This document shows positions 33,292-45,615 of a DNA stretch of 64,000 bases, in pieces. The notes below the pieces were generated by a model, which had not been told where the DNA came from, made no database searches, and saw only the letters and a program-made list of their open reading frames with translations. The first letter of the stretch is position 1. Every line of letters begins with the position of its first letter. The position numbers were made by a program, and so were the translations under genes. This DNA comes from Phytoactinopolyspora halotolerans (GTDB taxonomy: Bacteria > Actinomycetota > Actinomycetes > Jiangellales > Jiangellaceae). The stretch lies in the NCBI RefSeq assembly GCF_010550675.1, contig NZ_JAAGOA010000006.1, positions 62,001 through 126,000 of the forward strand, written 5' to 3'.

Positions 33292-34407
33292 GTGCGCGAG
33301 TACCTGCTGACGTTCTTCATCGCCGCCTCGCTGACCTACCTGGTGGTCGCCCTGTGCGGGCGGATCGCGCACTGGGTCGGAGCGATCCCGCCGCCGCGCG
33401 AGCGCGATGTGCACAAGGGCGCGGTGCCGCGCATGGGCGGCGTGGCGATGCTGGTCGGGATGCTCGGCGCGATGTTGGTCGCCAGCTACCTGCCGCGCAT
33501 GCGCGAGGTCTTCGTCGAGTCGACCGACGCCCAAGCGCTGATCACCGCGGCCATCGTCATCTGCCTGGTGGGCGTTGCGGACGACATATGGGACCTGTCC
33601 GCGCTGGCCAAGTTCGCCGGGCAGTTGCTGGCGGCGGGCCTGCTCGTCGTCCAAGGCGTCGAGCTGCTCTGGATCCCGCTGCCGAACGGGGTGTTCACCC
33701 TCGACCCGTCGCAGCGTGCGTTGCTGACCGTACTGCTGATCGTCGGCGCGGCGAACGCGGTGAACTTCATCGACGGACTGGACGGCCTCGCCGCGGGCGT
33801 CGTCGGCATCGGCGCGGCGGCGTTCTTCTCTTACGCCTACCTGCTTGCGGTCGAGCAGGGCGACACCAGGATGACCACGCCGGCGCTGGTGGCGGTGGTG
33901 CTGATGGGGATGTGCGCCGGATTCCTGCCGCACAACATCTCACCAGCGCGGATCTTCATGGGCGATTCCGGGGCGATGCTGCTCGGCCTCCTGCTCGCGG
34001 CCGGATCGATCACCCTGACCGGCCGTTCGGCGAGCCACGAGGTGGAAGAGACCACGTTCCTGCTGGCCCTGTTGCCGCTGATCCTGCCGGCCGCGGTGAT
34101 CGCGCTGCCGTTCCTGGACATGATGCTGGCCGTGGTCCGCCGTACCCGCGAGGGACGGATGTTCAATTCCCCGGACAAGAAACACCTGCACCACCGGCTA
34201 CGTGAGGTGGGTCACTCGGATGGCCGGGTGGCGGCGATCATGTGGGCGTGGGCGGCCCTCGTCGCCGGTGGCGTCGTCGCGATCGCGTTGGTCGGTGACT
34301 GGACCATCTACGCGCTGCTCGGCGTCGCGATCATCGTGCTGATCGCGTTCACCACCCGCCGGCCTCGCCGTCTGCTGCGGCGCCGCACGCTGGAGGCCCG
34401 GCCCTGA
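33292..34407 (+). CDS. wecA: Undecaprenyl-phosphate GlcNAc-1-phosphate transferase (WecA/TagO-like)
   Basis: Polytopic membrane enzyme that puts a sugar-1-phosphate on the polyprenyl phosphate carrier to start a cell-wall glycan. 371 residues, about eleven helices. Family motifs: PRERDVHKGAVPRMGGVAMLVG, VGVADDIWDLSALAKFAGQLLAA with the DDxxD-type acidic pair, NAVNFIDGLDGLAAGV, RIFMGDSGAMLLGLLLA, and the C-terminal DKKHLHHRL (HxH region). GTG 33292 gives a start just before the first helix and has GGAGAGG 12 bases upstream; GTG 33253 would add 13 residues. Its place between sua5 and the atp operon matches Rv1302, which starts the arabinogalactan linkage unit in mycobacteria. The acceptor polymer here is not known. 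Confidence 0.92.
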   Translation: MREYLLTFFIAASLTYLVVALCGRIAHWVGAIPPPRERDVHKGAVPRMGGVAMLVGMLGAMLVASYLPRMREVFVESTDAQALITAAIVICLVGVADDIWDLSALAKFAGQLLAAGLLVVQGVELLWIPLPNGVFTLDPSQRALLTVLLIVGAANAVNFIDGLDGLAAGVVGIGAAAFFSYAYLLAVEQGDTRMTTPALVAVVLMGMCAGFLPHNISPARIFMGDSGAMLLGLLLAAGSITLTGRSASHEVEETTFLLALLPLILPAAVIALPFLDMMLAVVRRTREGRMFNSPDKKHLHHRLREVGHSDGRVAAIMWAWAALVAGGVVAIALVGDWTIYALLGVAIIVLIAFTTRRPRRLLRRRTLEARP

Positions 34408-34462
34408 CGGTGGTCCGGCGGCCGGAACGAAGATCGTTTAGGTCCATGGCCAGGCCAGCACG

Positions 34463-34468
34463 TAGGCT
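34463..34468 (+). promoter_or_regulatory. -10 box for the AtpI-like gene
   Basis: TAGGCT ends 8 bases before GTG 34477, probably the promoter of the atp operon with a leaderless first gene. Confidence 0.45.
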
Positions 34469-34476
34469 TGACTTCC

Positions 34477-34989
34477 GTGTCCGAACCGACGACGCCGCCG
34501 GGTGTGGCGGCCTTCGTAACGCCGATGCGGCGTGTCCTCACCACCGCCGGCGCGGGCCTCGCGGTTCTGTTGCCGGTGGGGACGGCGGTCGGTTGGGCGC
34601 TCGGCGGTTCCGGCGTCGGCCTGGGCATCCTTCTCGGGCTCGCGATACCGGCCGCGTTCTTCGGCGGCACGGTCCTCACCGGTGTGTGGGCCGCGCGGAT
34701 GGACAACACCCGCTTCGTCGGCGTGGTCGTCGGATCGTGGCTGGCCAAGATCGTCATCCTGATGGTGATCATGGCGCTGATCAAGGACGCGGAGTTCTTC
34801 GCCCGGACGGCGTTCTTCATCGCGTTCGTCGTCGGCGTCGTGGGCTGGCTGGCCGCCGAGTGCATCGTGGTGCTCCGCACCCGCGTGCCGTACCTCGACA
34901 TCAGCCCGAATCAGCCTCCGACCAGCGTAGATGGTGCGGTGGAGGCAGAGGCGGGAGAAACCGCACAACGGGAGTCCAGGGGTGTGTGA
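34477..34989 (+). CDS. AtpI-like membrane protein preceding the ATP synthase operon
   Basis: 170-residue protein with four predicted membrane helices (AGLAVLLPVGTAVGWALGG, GLGILLGLAIPAAFFGGTVL, VGVVVGSWLAKIVILMVIMAL, FFARTAFFIAFVVGVVGWLAA) and a polar C-terminal tail. Same position and topology as Rv1303, an ATP synthase protein I-like protein that may help assemble the c-ring. GTG 34477 is chosen from the -10 box; TTG 34468 lies within the box. Direct similarity is weak, so the name rests on context and topology. Confidence 0.72.
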   Translation: MSEPTTPPGVAAFVTPMRRVLTTAGAGLAVLLPVGTAVGWALGGSGVGLGILLGLAIPAAFFGGTVLTGVWAARMDNTRFVGVVVGSWLAKIVILMVIMALIKDAEFFARTAFFIAFVVGVVGWLAAECIVVLRTRVPYLDISPNQPPTSVDGAVEAEAGETAQRESRGV

Positions 34990-35028
34990 GGCACGCCTGT
35001 CAGGGGCTTGGTATGGTCGGTGCGCCGA

Positions 35029-35304
35029 ATGAGTGAACGGGCACATACTTCCCACGGCGGGGAGTCCATTGTCTGGCACATCATGGGCACCCTGATCGCC
35101 GGGCCGCTCCTGTACGGACTGCTCGGTGCCGGGGTGGACAAACTCTTTGACGTGTCGTTCGGCCTGCCGACCGGCATCGTCATCGGATTTGTCTTGGCAG
35201 GCTACATCATCTATACACGGTACGGCCGGGAAGCAGCCCCGGGCCCCGATCCCTACGGAGAAGACCCTGAGCGCGCTCACGACGACGACCTACCTCGCCG
35301 CTGA
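35029..35304 (+). CDS. Small two-helix AtpZ/AtpI-type protein
   Basis: 91-residue protein. After a short polar N-terminus it has two helices, IVWHIMGTLIAGPLLYGLLGAGVDKLF and LPTGIVIGFVLAGYIIYTRYG, the usual pattern of AtpZ/AtpI family proteins that sit just before atpB and are linked to c-ring assembly or ion supply. The tail is acidic (GEDPERAHDDD). ATG 35029; a TATGGT box at 35012-35017 lies 11 bases upstream. The 3' end overlaps the proposed atpB start by 38 bases. Confidence 0.8.
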   Translation: MSERAHTSHGGESIVWHIMGTLIAGPLLYGLLGAGVDKLFDVSFGLPTGIVIGFVLAGYIIYTRYGREAAPGPDPYGEDPERAHDDDLPRR

Positions 35305-36073
35305 GGACGACGGATTTCACGCTCCGTCGCTGGCAGACTTCTTCCCACCGGCGATCCTGTTCGAAGACACCATCTTCGAGTTCAACCGTGTCAACCTGGT
35401 TCAGCTGATCATGACCATTGCGGTCGCGGCTTTCTTCATCGTCGCATTCCGTAATCCCAAGGTCGTGCCGCGAGGCATGCAAAACCTCGGCGAGCTGGCC
35501 GTGAACTTCGTGCAGACCCAGATCATCGACACGATCATGGGTGTGGGCGGCAGGCGTTATCTGCCGTACCTGGTCACGCTGTTCTTCTTTATCCTGGCGA
35601 TGAATATCGCCGGCGTTATCCCGTTCCTGAACTTGGCCGGGACGAGCGTCGTCGCAATACCCATGATGTTCGCCATTGTGACCTGGGTGGTATTCAACGC
35701 GGCCGGAATTCGGAAACACGGCTTCGGTAGCTACCTGAGGCTGAACCTTTTTCCGCCCGGTGTGCCGAAGCCGATCTACGTTCTGCTGACGCCGATCGAG
35801 TTTCTGTCCACGTTCATCCTGCGTCCGGTGACGCTGACGATCCGTCTGCTGGCGAACATGATGGCCGGGCACCTCATGCTGGTGCTGTTCTTCTCCGGTG
35901 CGACGTACCTGCTGCTGGACGCGGAATGGCTGTTGAAGCCGTTCGGGCTCGGTGCCGCCGCCATGGGCTTCTTCATCACCGCGTTCGAGATCCTCGTCGC
36001 GGTTCTGCAGGCTTACATCTTTACGCTTCTCACCGCGCTCTACATTGCCGGTGCGGAGAGTGAAAGCCACTGA
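35267..36073 (+). CDS. atpB: ATP synthase Fo subunit a
   Basis: Membrane stator subunit forming the proton half-channels against the c-ring. 268 residues from the proposed start. Conserved: PVTLTIRLLANMMAGHLML with the essential Arg, TIFVF-like LPYLVTLFFFILAMNIAGVIPFL, and the C-terminal helix FEILVAVLQAYIFTLLTALYI. Start problem: there is no ATG or GTG between position 35126 and the first helix that gives a sensible N-terminus. CTG 35267 is the best candidate: GGAGAAG lies 4-7 bases upstream and translation gives LSALTTTTYLAAEDDGFHAP. The next ATG falls inside helix 1. The overlap with the preceding gene would couple translation. Confidence 0.9.
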   Translation: MSALTTTTYLAAEDDGFHAPSLADFFPPAILFEDTIFEFNRVNLVQLIMTIAVAAFFIVAFRNPKVVPRGMQNLGELAVNFVQTQIIDTIMGVGGRRYLPYLVTLFFFILAMNIAGVIPFLNLAGTSVVAIPMMFAIVTWVVFNAAGIRKHGFGSYLRLNLFPPGVPKPIYVLLTPIEFLSTFILRPVTLTIRLLANMMAGHLMLVLFFSGATYLLLDAEWLLKPFGLGAAAMGFFITAFEILVAVLQAYIFTLLTALYIAGAESESH

Positions 36074-36932
<859 letters not shown>

Positions 36933-36933
<1 letters not shown>

Positions 36934-37739
36934 TGCTGGGCTCCAGTCGGTCCTCGTTCGCCGCCGCCCGCGAGGCGCTTGCCGAGCGGGACGTCGCGAG
37001 CGAATCGGACCTGTCGGCCGAGCTGCTCGCGATCGCCAATGCGCTCGCCGGCTCAGCCGGCTTGCGCGGCGCCCTGTCGGACTCGGGAACCGAGGCGGCG
37101 AAGCGTGTGGCGCTGGCCCGTTCGGTCTTCGAGGGCAAGATCTCCTCCGCCGCGATGGAGGTGCTCACCGACCTGGCCGGGCGGCGCTGGAACAGCGGCT
37201 CCGATCTGGTCGACGCCGTCGAAGGGCTGGGTTTCGAAGCGGCCCTGATCACGGTGGAGGCCGCGGGACGCCTCGACACGGTCGAGGACGAGCTGTTCCG
37301 GATCGAGCGTCTGATCGCAGGTGACGACCAGTTGCGGCAGGCCCTCTCCGACCGGGCGGTCGAGCCGCAGGCGAAGGCCGAACTGATGCACAGCCTGCTG
37401 GAAGGCGTAGCGGATCCGGTCACCCAAGGCCTGGTCCGGCAACTGGTCGAGCATCCGCGTGGGCGGCAGCTCGGCGAGGCACTGACGGCTCTGGTCGAGC
37501 AGTCGTCGAGGCGCCGGCAACACCTTCTGGCGACAGTCACCGTGGCGGCGCCGATCTCCGCTGATCACCAGACGAGGCTGGCTGCCGCGCTGGGCCGTAT
37601 CTACCGCCGTGAGATCGACATCCAGCTGGAGATCGATCCTGAGGTTCTGGGTGGCGTCAAGGTTCGCATCGGTGACGAGGTCATCGACGGAAGCGTCGCC
37701 CATCGGCTGGAAGGGATACGCCGGCGATTGGCCGGCTAG
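36933..37739 (+). CDS. atpH: ATP synthase F1 subunit delta
   Basis: 268-residue stator subunit linking b to the top of F1. About 90 residues longer than enteric delta (177), which is usual in actinobacteria with separate b and delta. The C-terminal domain contains VRIGDEVIDGSVAHRLEGIRRRL, the classic delta ending. ATG overlaps the atpF stop. 54 bases separate it from atpA. Confidence 0.94.
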
Positions 37740-37793
37740 GCGCGAAACACGTAACAATCGACGGGTTCGAGGACGAAAGAGTAGGGACAAGAG

Positions 37794-39485
37794 ATGGCGG
37801 AGCTGACGATCCGGCCGGAGGAGATCCGGGACGCGATCGAGCGACACGTCCAGTCGTACGCGCCGGAGGCCTCTCGCGAAGAGGTCGGCCGGGTTGTGGA
37901 CGCCGGCGACGGCATCGCTCACGTCGAGGGACTTCACTCGGCGATGGCCAACGAGCTGCTGGAGTTCGAGGACGGCACGCTCGGTCTGGCACTGAACCTC
38001 GAAGAGCGCGAGATCGGTGTCGTGGTCCTCGGTGAGTTCAAGGGCATCGAGGAAGGTCAAACGGTACGCCGCACCGGCGAGGTGCTGTCCGTGCCAGTGG
38101 GTGACGGCTTCCTCGGACGTACCATCGACCCCCTGGGCAAGCCACTGGACGGGCTGGGCGAGATTCAGGCCGAGCAGCGGCGTGCGTTGGAGCTGCAGGC
38201 ACCCTCGGTGGTCCAGCGGCAGCCGGTCTCCGAGCCGCTGCAGACCGGCATCAAGGCGATCGACTCGATGACGCCGATCGGGCGCGGACAGCGCCAGCTG
38301 ATCATCGGCGACCGGCAGACCGGGAAGACGACGATCGTCACCGACACCATCCTGAACCAGGTGGAGAACTGGAAGACCGGCGACAAGACGAAGCAGGTGC
38401 GCTGCATCTACGTCGCGACCGGTCAGAAGGGTTCGACCATCGCTGCGGTGCGTCAGGAGCTGGAGGAGGCCGGTGCGCTGGAGTACACCACCATCGTGGC
38501 CGCTCCGGCCTCGGACCCGGCGGGCTACAAGTACCTGTCGCCGTACACCGGCTCGGCGCTCGGCCAGCACTGGATGTACCAGGGCTACCACGTCCTGATC
38601 GCGTTCGACGACCTGACCAAGCAAGCTGAGGCGTACCGTGCCATCTCGCTGCTACTGCGCCGTCCGCCGGGCCGTGAGGCCTACCCCGGCGACGTGTTCT
38701 ACCTGCACTCGCGGTTGCTGGAGCGCTGCGCGAAGCTGAACGACGAGATGGGCGCCGGCTCGATGACCGGACTGCCGATCATCGAGACCAAGGCCAACGA
38801 CGTGTCGGCGTACATCCCGACCAACGTCATCTCCATCACCGACGGCCAGTGCTTCCTGGAGTCCGACCTGTTCCACTCGGGTATCCGCCCGGCGGTCAAC
38901 GTCGGTATCTCGGTCTCCCGGGTCGGTGGTGACGCGCAGATCAAGGCGATGAAGAGCGTCTCTGGAACGCTGCGTCTGGACCTGGCACAGTACAACGAGC
39001 TCAAGGCGTTCGCCGCGTTCGCCTCGGACCTCGACCCGGCCAGCCGCGCCCAGCTGGACCGCGGCGCACGCGTGACCGAGCTGCTCAAGCAGCCGCAGAG
39101 CGCGCCGATGGCGGTGGAGCGTCAGGTCGTATCGATCTGGGCCGCCACCAGCGGGCAGATGGACGAGGTGCCGGTGGAGGACGTGCGCCGGTTCGAGGCG
39201 GAGTTCCTCGACTACATGGGCCGCGAGCAGTCGTCGCTGCTGGACTCGATCAAGAGCACCGGCAAGCTGAGCGACGACGACACGTCGCTGCTGGAGCAGT
39301 CGATCGGCACCTTCAAGCAGCAGTTCGTCACGTCGTCCGGCGAGTCGCTGGTCAAGGACGAGCCGGTGGAGGCGCTGGAGGAGGACGAGGTCGACCAGGT
39401 GACGCTGCGTCGTCGCCGGCACACGGCCGCGGACGTGGAGCAGGCGGCCGGTCCGCAGGGTGAGACCGGGGCGCCCTCGCCGTGA
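37794..39485 (+). CDS. atpA: ATP synthase F1 subunit alpha
   Basis: 563-residue regulatory nucleotide-binding subunit. N-terminal beta-barrel, P-loop GDRQTGKT at 172-179, then [48 protein letters not shown] and [15 protein letters not shown] with the arginine finger region. The C-terminus has ~45 residues beyond the E. coli protein, ending [20 protein letters not shown]; a C-terminal extension of alpha is known in mycobacteria, where it suppresses ATP hydrolysis. Confidence 0.98.
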   Translation: MAELTIRPEEIRDAIERHVQSYAPEASREEVGRVVDAGDGIAHVEGLHSAMANELLEFEDGTLGLALNLEEREIGVVVLGEFKGIEEGQTVRRTGEVLSVPVGDGFLGRTIDPLGKPLDGLGEIQAEQRRALELQAPSVVQRQPVSEPLQTGIKAIDSMTPIGRGQRQLIIGDRQTGKTTIVTDTILNQVENWKTGDKTKQVRCIYVATGQKGSTIAAVRQELEEAGALEYTTIVAAPASDPAGYKYLSPYTGSALGQHWMYQGYHVLIAFDDLTKQAEAYRAISLLLRRPPGREAYPGDVFYLHSRLLERCAKLNDEMGAGSMTGLPIIETKANDVSAYIPTNVISITDGQCFLESDLFHSGIRPAVNVGISVSRVGGDAQIKAMKSVSGTLRLDLAQYNELKAFAAFASDLDPASRAQLDRGARVTELLKQPQSAPMAVERQVVSIWAATSGQMDEVPVEDVRRFEAEFLDYMGREQSSLLDSIKSTGKLSDDDTSLLEQSIGTFKQQFVTSSGESLVKDEPVEALEEDEVDQVTLRRRRHTAADVEQAAGPQGETGAPSP

Positions 39486-39536
39486 TCGTCACGCCGATGC
39501 AGACGATGCTGAAGATGAGAGAGGAGGTGCTGACCA

Positions 39537-41970
<2,434 letters not shown>

Positions 41971-41992
41971 GGCGCGCACGGAAGGAACAGGC

Positions 41993-42361
41993 GTGGCGGG
42001 AGAGCTGAACGTCGAGGTGGTCGCGGCGGACCGCAAAGTGTGGTCCGGCGTGGCCACCCTGGTGGTCGCCAAGACCACCGAAGGCGAGATCGGCATCATG
42101 GCCGGGCACGAGCCGGTGCTGGGGTTGCTGGCGACCGGCGTGGTGACCGTGCGTACCACCGACGGCGAGACGGTTCGGGCGGCGGTGGACCGCGGCTTCT
42201 TGTCGGTGTCGGAAAACCACGTCGCGGTACTCGCGGAGGTGGCCCAACTTGCCGATGAGATTGATACCGCTAGTGTGGAGTCAGAACTCGCCGCAGCAGG
42301 AGACGACCAAGCTGCCGGCCGGTGGGCTCAGGCCAGGCTTCAGGTAGCAGGAGCGAAATAG
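41993..42361 (+). CDS. atpC: ATP synthase F1 subunit epsilon
   Basis: 122-residue rotor and inhibitory subunit. LNVEVVAADRKVWSG, then GEIGIMAGHEPVLGLLATG and FLSVSENHVAVLAEVA, the usual beta-sandwich; the C-terminal helical part is short, as in actinobacteria. GTG start after GGAAGGAAC. Last gene of the atp operon. Confidence 0.96.
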   Translation: MAGELNVEVVAADRKVWSGVATLVVAKTTEGEIGIMAGHEPVLGLLATGVVTVRTTDGETVRAAVDRGFLSVSENHVAVLAEVAQLADEIDTASVESELAAAGDDQAAGRWAQARLQVAGAK

Positions 42362-42412
42362 TCCGCCCACCGCGGCAGGGACGGTCGCGCACAGGCATAT
42401 CGGGGGTGATAG

Positions 42413-42853
42413 GTGGCGCTGATCGCATGGGTCGCGGTGATCCTCATCGCGGTTGCGGTGCTGGTCGCCGTCGCCCTGGCCGTCCTCTACCTGCGCCGAA
42501 GTGTGCTTCAGCGCGAGGGCGGGTTCGACATGTGCATGCGGGTCGGAAGCCAGCAGGGCTGGGCCGGCGGCTGGGTGTTCGGTATCGGCCGTTATCGGGG
42601 AGAGCAGCTGGAATGGTTTCGGACCTTCAGTTTCGCGCCACGTCCGAAGCGCTCGTTCCGCCGCGGTGAGCTGGCGGTCAACAGCCGCCGCGTGCCGGAC
42701 AGCGAGGAGGATTACGAGCTTCCTGCGGGCCATGTGGTGCTGGGATGTGCCGTCGGACCCACCACGGTCGAGGTGTCGATGACCGAGCCGGCGTCGACCG
42801 CGTTCCTCGCCTGGCTCGAGGCGGCACCACCGGGGGGACACCTGGTCCGCTAG
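42413..42853 (+). CDS. DUF2550 family membrane protein
   Basis: 146-residue protein with one N-terminal helix (ALIAWVAVILIAVAVLVAVALAVLYL) and a soluble domain with REGGFDMCMRV, GWVFGIGRYRGEQLEWFRTFSFAPRP and NSRRVPD, the DUF2550 pattern. It lies between atpC and murA, like Rv1312. No function is established for the family; the position suggests envelope work. Confidence 0.9.
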   Translation: MALIAWVAVILIAVAVLVAVALAVLYLRRSVLQREGGFDMCMRVGSQQGWAGGWVFGIGRYRGEQLEWFRTFSFAPRPKRSFRRGELAVNSRRVPDSEEDYELPAGHVVLGCAVGPTTVEVSMTEPASTAFLAWLEAAPPGGHLVR

Positions 42854-42905
42854 AGGCCGTGTGGCCTCGTCGTGCGGAATCCGCTGAACGGGAGATAAGA
42901 AAGCA

Positions 42906-44192
42906 GTGGAAAGACTTCGAGTGAGCGGTGGCACGTCCCTGCGCGGCTCGGTGCGCGTGAACGGCGCGAAGAACAGTGCCCTCAAACTGATGGCGGCCGC
43001 GCTGCTGGCCGAGGGGCGCACGACGCTGCACGACGTGCCTTCGATCACGGACGTGCGCTACATGGGCGAGCTGTTGCGTCGTCTCGGTGCCGACGTGTCG
43101 CGAGACGACAGTACGGTCGTGATCGACGTCCCCGAGAAGGTCAGCCACGAGGCGCCGTACGAGCTGGTCCGCCGGCTGCGTGCGTCGATCTGCGTGCTCG
43201 GTCCGCTGCTTGCCCGCTGCGGCGCCGCCGACGTGGCGCTGCCCGGCGGGGACGCCATCGGATCGCGCGGGCTGGACATGCACATCGCGGGGTTGCGGCG
43301 ACTCGGCGCGAGCGTGGAGGTGGAGCACGGCTACGTGGTCGCGCGGGCGCCGGACGGCCTGAAGGGCGCGATGATCGGGCTCGACTTTCCGAGCGTGGGA
43401 GCGACCGAGAACATTCTGATGGCGGCGGTGCTGGCGGACGGCGAGACCGTGATCGACAACGTCGCCCGCGAACCGGAGATCCTGGATATCTGTCACATGC
43501 TGATCGGCATGGGAGCGCAGATCGAAGGCGTCGGCAGCTCGACGTTGCACGTGCAGGGCCTTCCGGGATTGTCGCCCGTAGAGCACACCACCATCCCGGA
43601 CCGGATCGTGACCGGCACCTGGGCGGTCGCCGCGCTGATGACACGGGGCGATATCACGGTCACCAACGGGCGCGCCGAGGACCTGGAGCTGGTCTTGGAC
43701 AAGCTGGCCAGCGCGGGGGCGGTGATCGAACCGGGTGCCGGTGAGGACGGCGCGGGCCTGCGGATCGCCATGTCCGGCCGGCCGCGTGCGATCGATGTGG
43801 TCACGCTCCCGTATCCCGGATTCCCGACGGATCTGCAGCCGATGGTCGTCGCACTGAACGCGGTTGCCGACGGGACGGCGATGATCACCGAGAACGTCTA
43901 CGAGGCGCGGTTCATGTTCGTCAACGAGCTGGCCAGGCTCGGCGCGGAGGTGCGGATCGACGGTCACCATGCGGTAATCCGGGGCCGGGAGAGCTTGTCC
44001 GGCGCGCCGGTGGTGGCGACCGATATCCGCGCCGGTGCGGGTCTGGTGCTAGCCGGACTGGTCGCCGAAGGGGAGACGTTGGTGTCTGCCGTGCACCACA
44101 TCGACCGCGGATACCCTGATTTCGTCGGGCAGCTGAACGGACTCGGTGCCGATGTCGTGCGGGAGCCCGATCCAGACCGATTCGAGGCGTGA
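42906..44192 (+). CDS. murA: UDP-N-acetylglucosamine 1-carboxyvinyltransferase MurA (Asp-type active site)
   Basis: First committed step of peptidoglycan synthesis: enolpyruvyl transfer from PEP to UDP-GlcNAc. 428 residues. [17 protein letters not shown] with the catalytic Lys, [16 protein letters not shown], then the flexible loop [17 protein letters not shown]. In E. coli the equivalent loop residue is Cys115, target of fosfomycin; here it is Asp116 (codon 43251-43253), as in M. tuberculosis, so intrinsic fosfomycin resistance is expected. Further on [28 protein letters not shown] and the C-terminal [11 protein letters not shown] are conserved. GTG start. Confidence 0.97.
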   Translation: MERLRVSGGTSLRGSVRVNGAKNSALKLMAAALLAEGRTTLHDVPSITDVRYMGELLRRLGADVSRDDSTVVIDVPEKVSHEAPYELVRRLRASICVLGPLLARCGAADVALPGGDAIGSRGLDMHIAGLRRLGASVEVEHGYVVARAPDGLKGAMIGLDFPSVGATENILMAAVLADGETVIDNVAREPEILDICHMLIGMGAQIEGVGSSTLHVQGLPGLSPVEHTTIPDRIVTGTWAVAALMTRGDITVTNGRAEDLELVLDKLASAGAVIEPGAGEDGAGLRIAMSGRPRAIDVVTLPYPGFPTDLQPMVVALNAVADGTAMITENVYEARFMFVNELARLGAEVRIDGHHAVIRGRESLSGAPVVATDIRAGAGLVLAGLVAEGETLVSAVHHIDRGYPDFVGQLNGLGADVVREPDPDRFEA

Positions 44193-44216
44193 TTTCCGGT
44201 TTCGGCGTGTCATGAT

Positions 44217-44233
44217 ACGTGTCCATGACACGT
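44217..44233. promoter_or_regulatory. Perfect dyad overlapping the start of the PAP2 gene
   Basis: ACGTGTC-CAT-GACACGT is a 7+3+7 palindrome spanning the ATG at 44225. A further CGTGTCATGA lies just upstream (44206-44215). It could be an operator that blocks both transcription and start-codon access. Confidence 0.4.
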
Positions 44234-45538
44234 GCGGCCGATTCCGTCCACGCCGATCCGACCGGCGGTGACCGGATGACCGTCGGCGGCGGCGACGACC
44301 GCCCGCAGCTCGTCTGGGAACAGCCGTGGCGGAGCGTGCTGGCGCCGTTGCACGGTCTGACCGGTGGCTGGTTGACGCCGGCGCGGGCGGCGGCCGTGGG
44401 CTACGTGGCCGGGCTGCTCTGGTTCGCGCTGGCGCAGGGGCTCACCGTCGACTGGGCGGGACGCGTCGCCTGGGTGGCGGTGGCCGTGGCGGGCATCCTG
44501 CTGGCGCCGCAGTGGCCGTGGCTGACACCGGGCAGGCTGGGTCTGGGTGCGTTCGTGGCCATGTTGCTCTGGTTCAGCGTGGCCCAGGGGATCCCGATCG
44601 ACCGGATCGGGCAGACCGGGTGGATCCTGGTCGGCATCCTCGGCGCGGGCCTCGACCGGACGTGGCGGCAGCACCTGCGGGTGCTGGTGGACTGGATGCC
44701 GCTGCTGGCCGCGCTGATCCTGTACGACCACACCCGCGGCATCGCCGATACGTTGGGCATGCCGTTGCGGGTGGAGGAGCTGGTGGACGCGGAGCGCTGG
44801 CTCTTCGCCGGCGAGCTGCCCACGTTGTGGCTGCAGGACCGGTTCTTCGACGCCGCGCAGGTGCACTGGTGGGACGTGGGTGTGGCGATCGTGTACTGCA
44901 CCCACTTCGTCCTGCCGTGGGCGATCGCCGCGGTGCTGTATGTGTGGTCGCGGCCGGCGTGGGTCTCGTACATCCGACGCGTATTGCTGCTCTCCTACGC
45001 CGGCTTGCTGACCTATATCCTGATTCCGGCCGCCCCACCGTGGTACGCGGCGCGTGAAGGCATCATCTCCGGCGACGTCGAGCGGATCTCCACCCGTGGA
45101 TGGTGGGAGCTCGGTCTCAGCTTCGCCGACGGGTGGCTCTCCGGGGCGCAGGCGCAGAGCAATCACGTCGCTGCGCTGCCGTCGTTGCACGCCGCGTTCT
45201 CGCTGCTCGCCGTCGTCGCGCTGTGGCCGTATGTCCGGCGGCTCGGGCGGGGCCGGAGCGGTGGCGACGTTGCTCCGGCGTCGGCGGGCATCGGTACGGC
45301 CGGCGGACGGTGGGACGCGGTGCGGGTAGGGGTGGAGGCACTGCGGTGGGTGTTGCTCGCCGTGCTGGTGCTGTTTCCGCTGTCGATGGCGTTCTCGCTG
45401 GCCTACAGCGGTGAGCATTACCTGGTCGACGTGCTGGCCGGCTGGCTCTACGTGGTGCTGGTGTGCCTGATCGCCCGCTGGTGGGAGCGCCGTCCCGCCG
45501 CCGTCTCGACGCAGCCCGCCCCAGTGCCACGGCCATGA
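44225..45538 (+). CDS. PAP2-superfamily membrane phosphatase/transferase
   Basis: About 437 residues with roughly ten helices. The C-terminal half holds the PAP2 acid-phosphatase motif in the form AALPSLHAAFSLL and SGEHYLVDVLAGW (motifs 2 and 3), after PAAPPWYAAREG. The N-terminal 120 residues add several helices not found in minimal PAP2 enzymes; the layout resembles inositol phosphorylceramide synthase-like (AUR1-type) proteins. The substrate is probably a lipid phosphate or phospho-lipid head group, but nothing fixes it. ATG 44225 follows CATGAT by 8 bases; TTG/GTG 44219 is the alternative. Confidence 0.8.
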   Translation: MTRAADSVHADPTGGDRMTVGGGDDRPQLVWEQPWRSVLAPLHGLTGGWLTPARAAAVGYVAGLLWFALAQGLTVDWAGRVAWVAVAVAGILLAPQWPWLTPGRLGLGAFVAMLLWFSVAQGIPIDRIGQTGWILVGILGAGLDRTWRQHLRVLVDWMPLLAALILYDHTRGIADTLGMPLRVEELVDAERWLFAGELPTLWLQDRFFDAAQVHWWDVGVAIVYCTHFVLPWAIAAVLYVWSRPAWVSYIRRVLLLSYAGLLTYILIPAAPPWYAAREGIISGDVERISTRGWWELGLSFADGWLSGAQAQSNHVAALPSLHAAFSLLAVVALWPYVRRLGRGRSGGDVAPASAGIGTAGGRWDAVRVGVEALRWVLLAVLVLFPLSMAFSLAYSGEHYLVDVLAGWLYVVLVCLIARWWERRPAAVSTQPAPVPRP

Positions 45539-45615
45539 CGGCCGGACGGCCGGGCGACTCGTACGGCACCCACGAGCGGGTACGGGGCGCGATATGTGCG
45601 GACTCCGGAGAGCAC

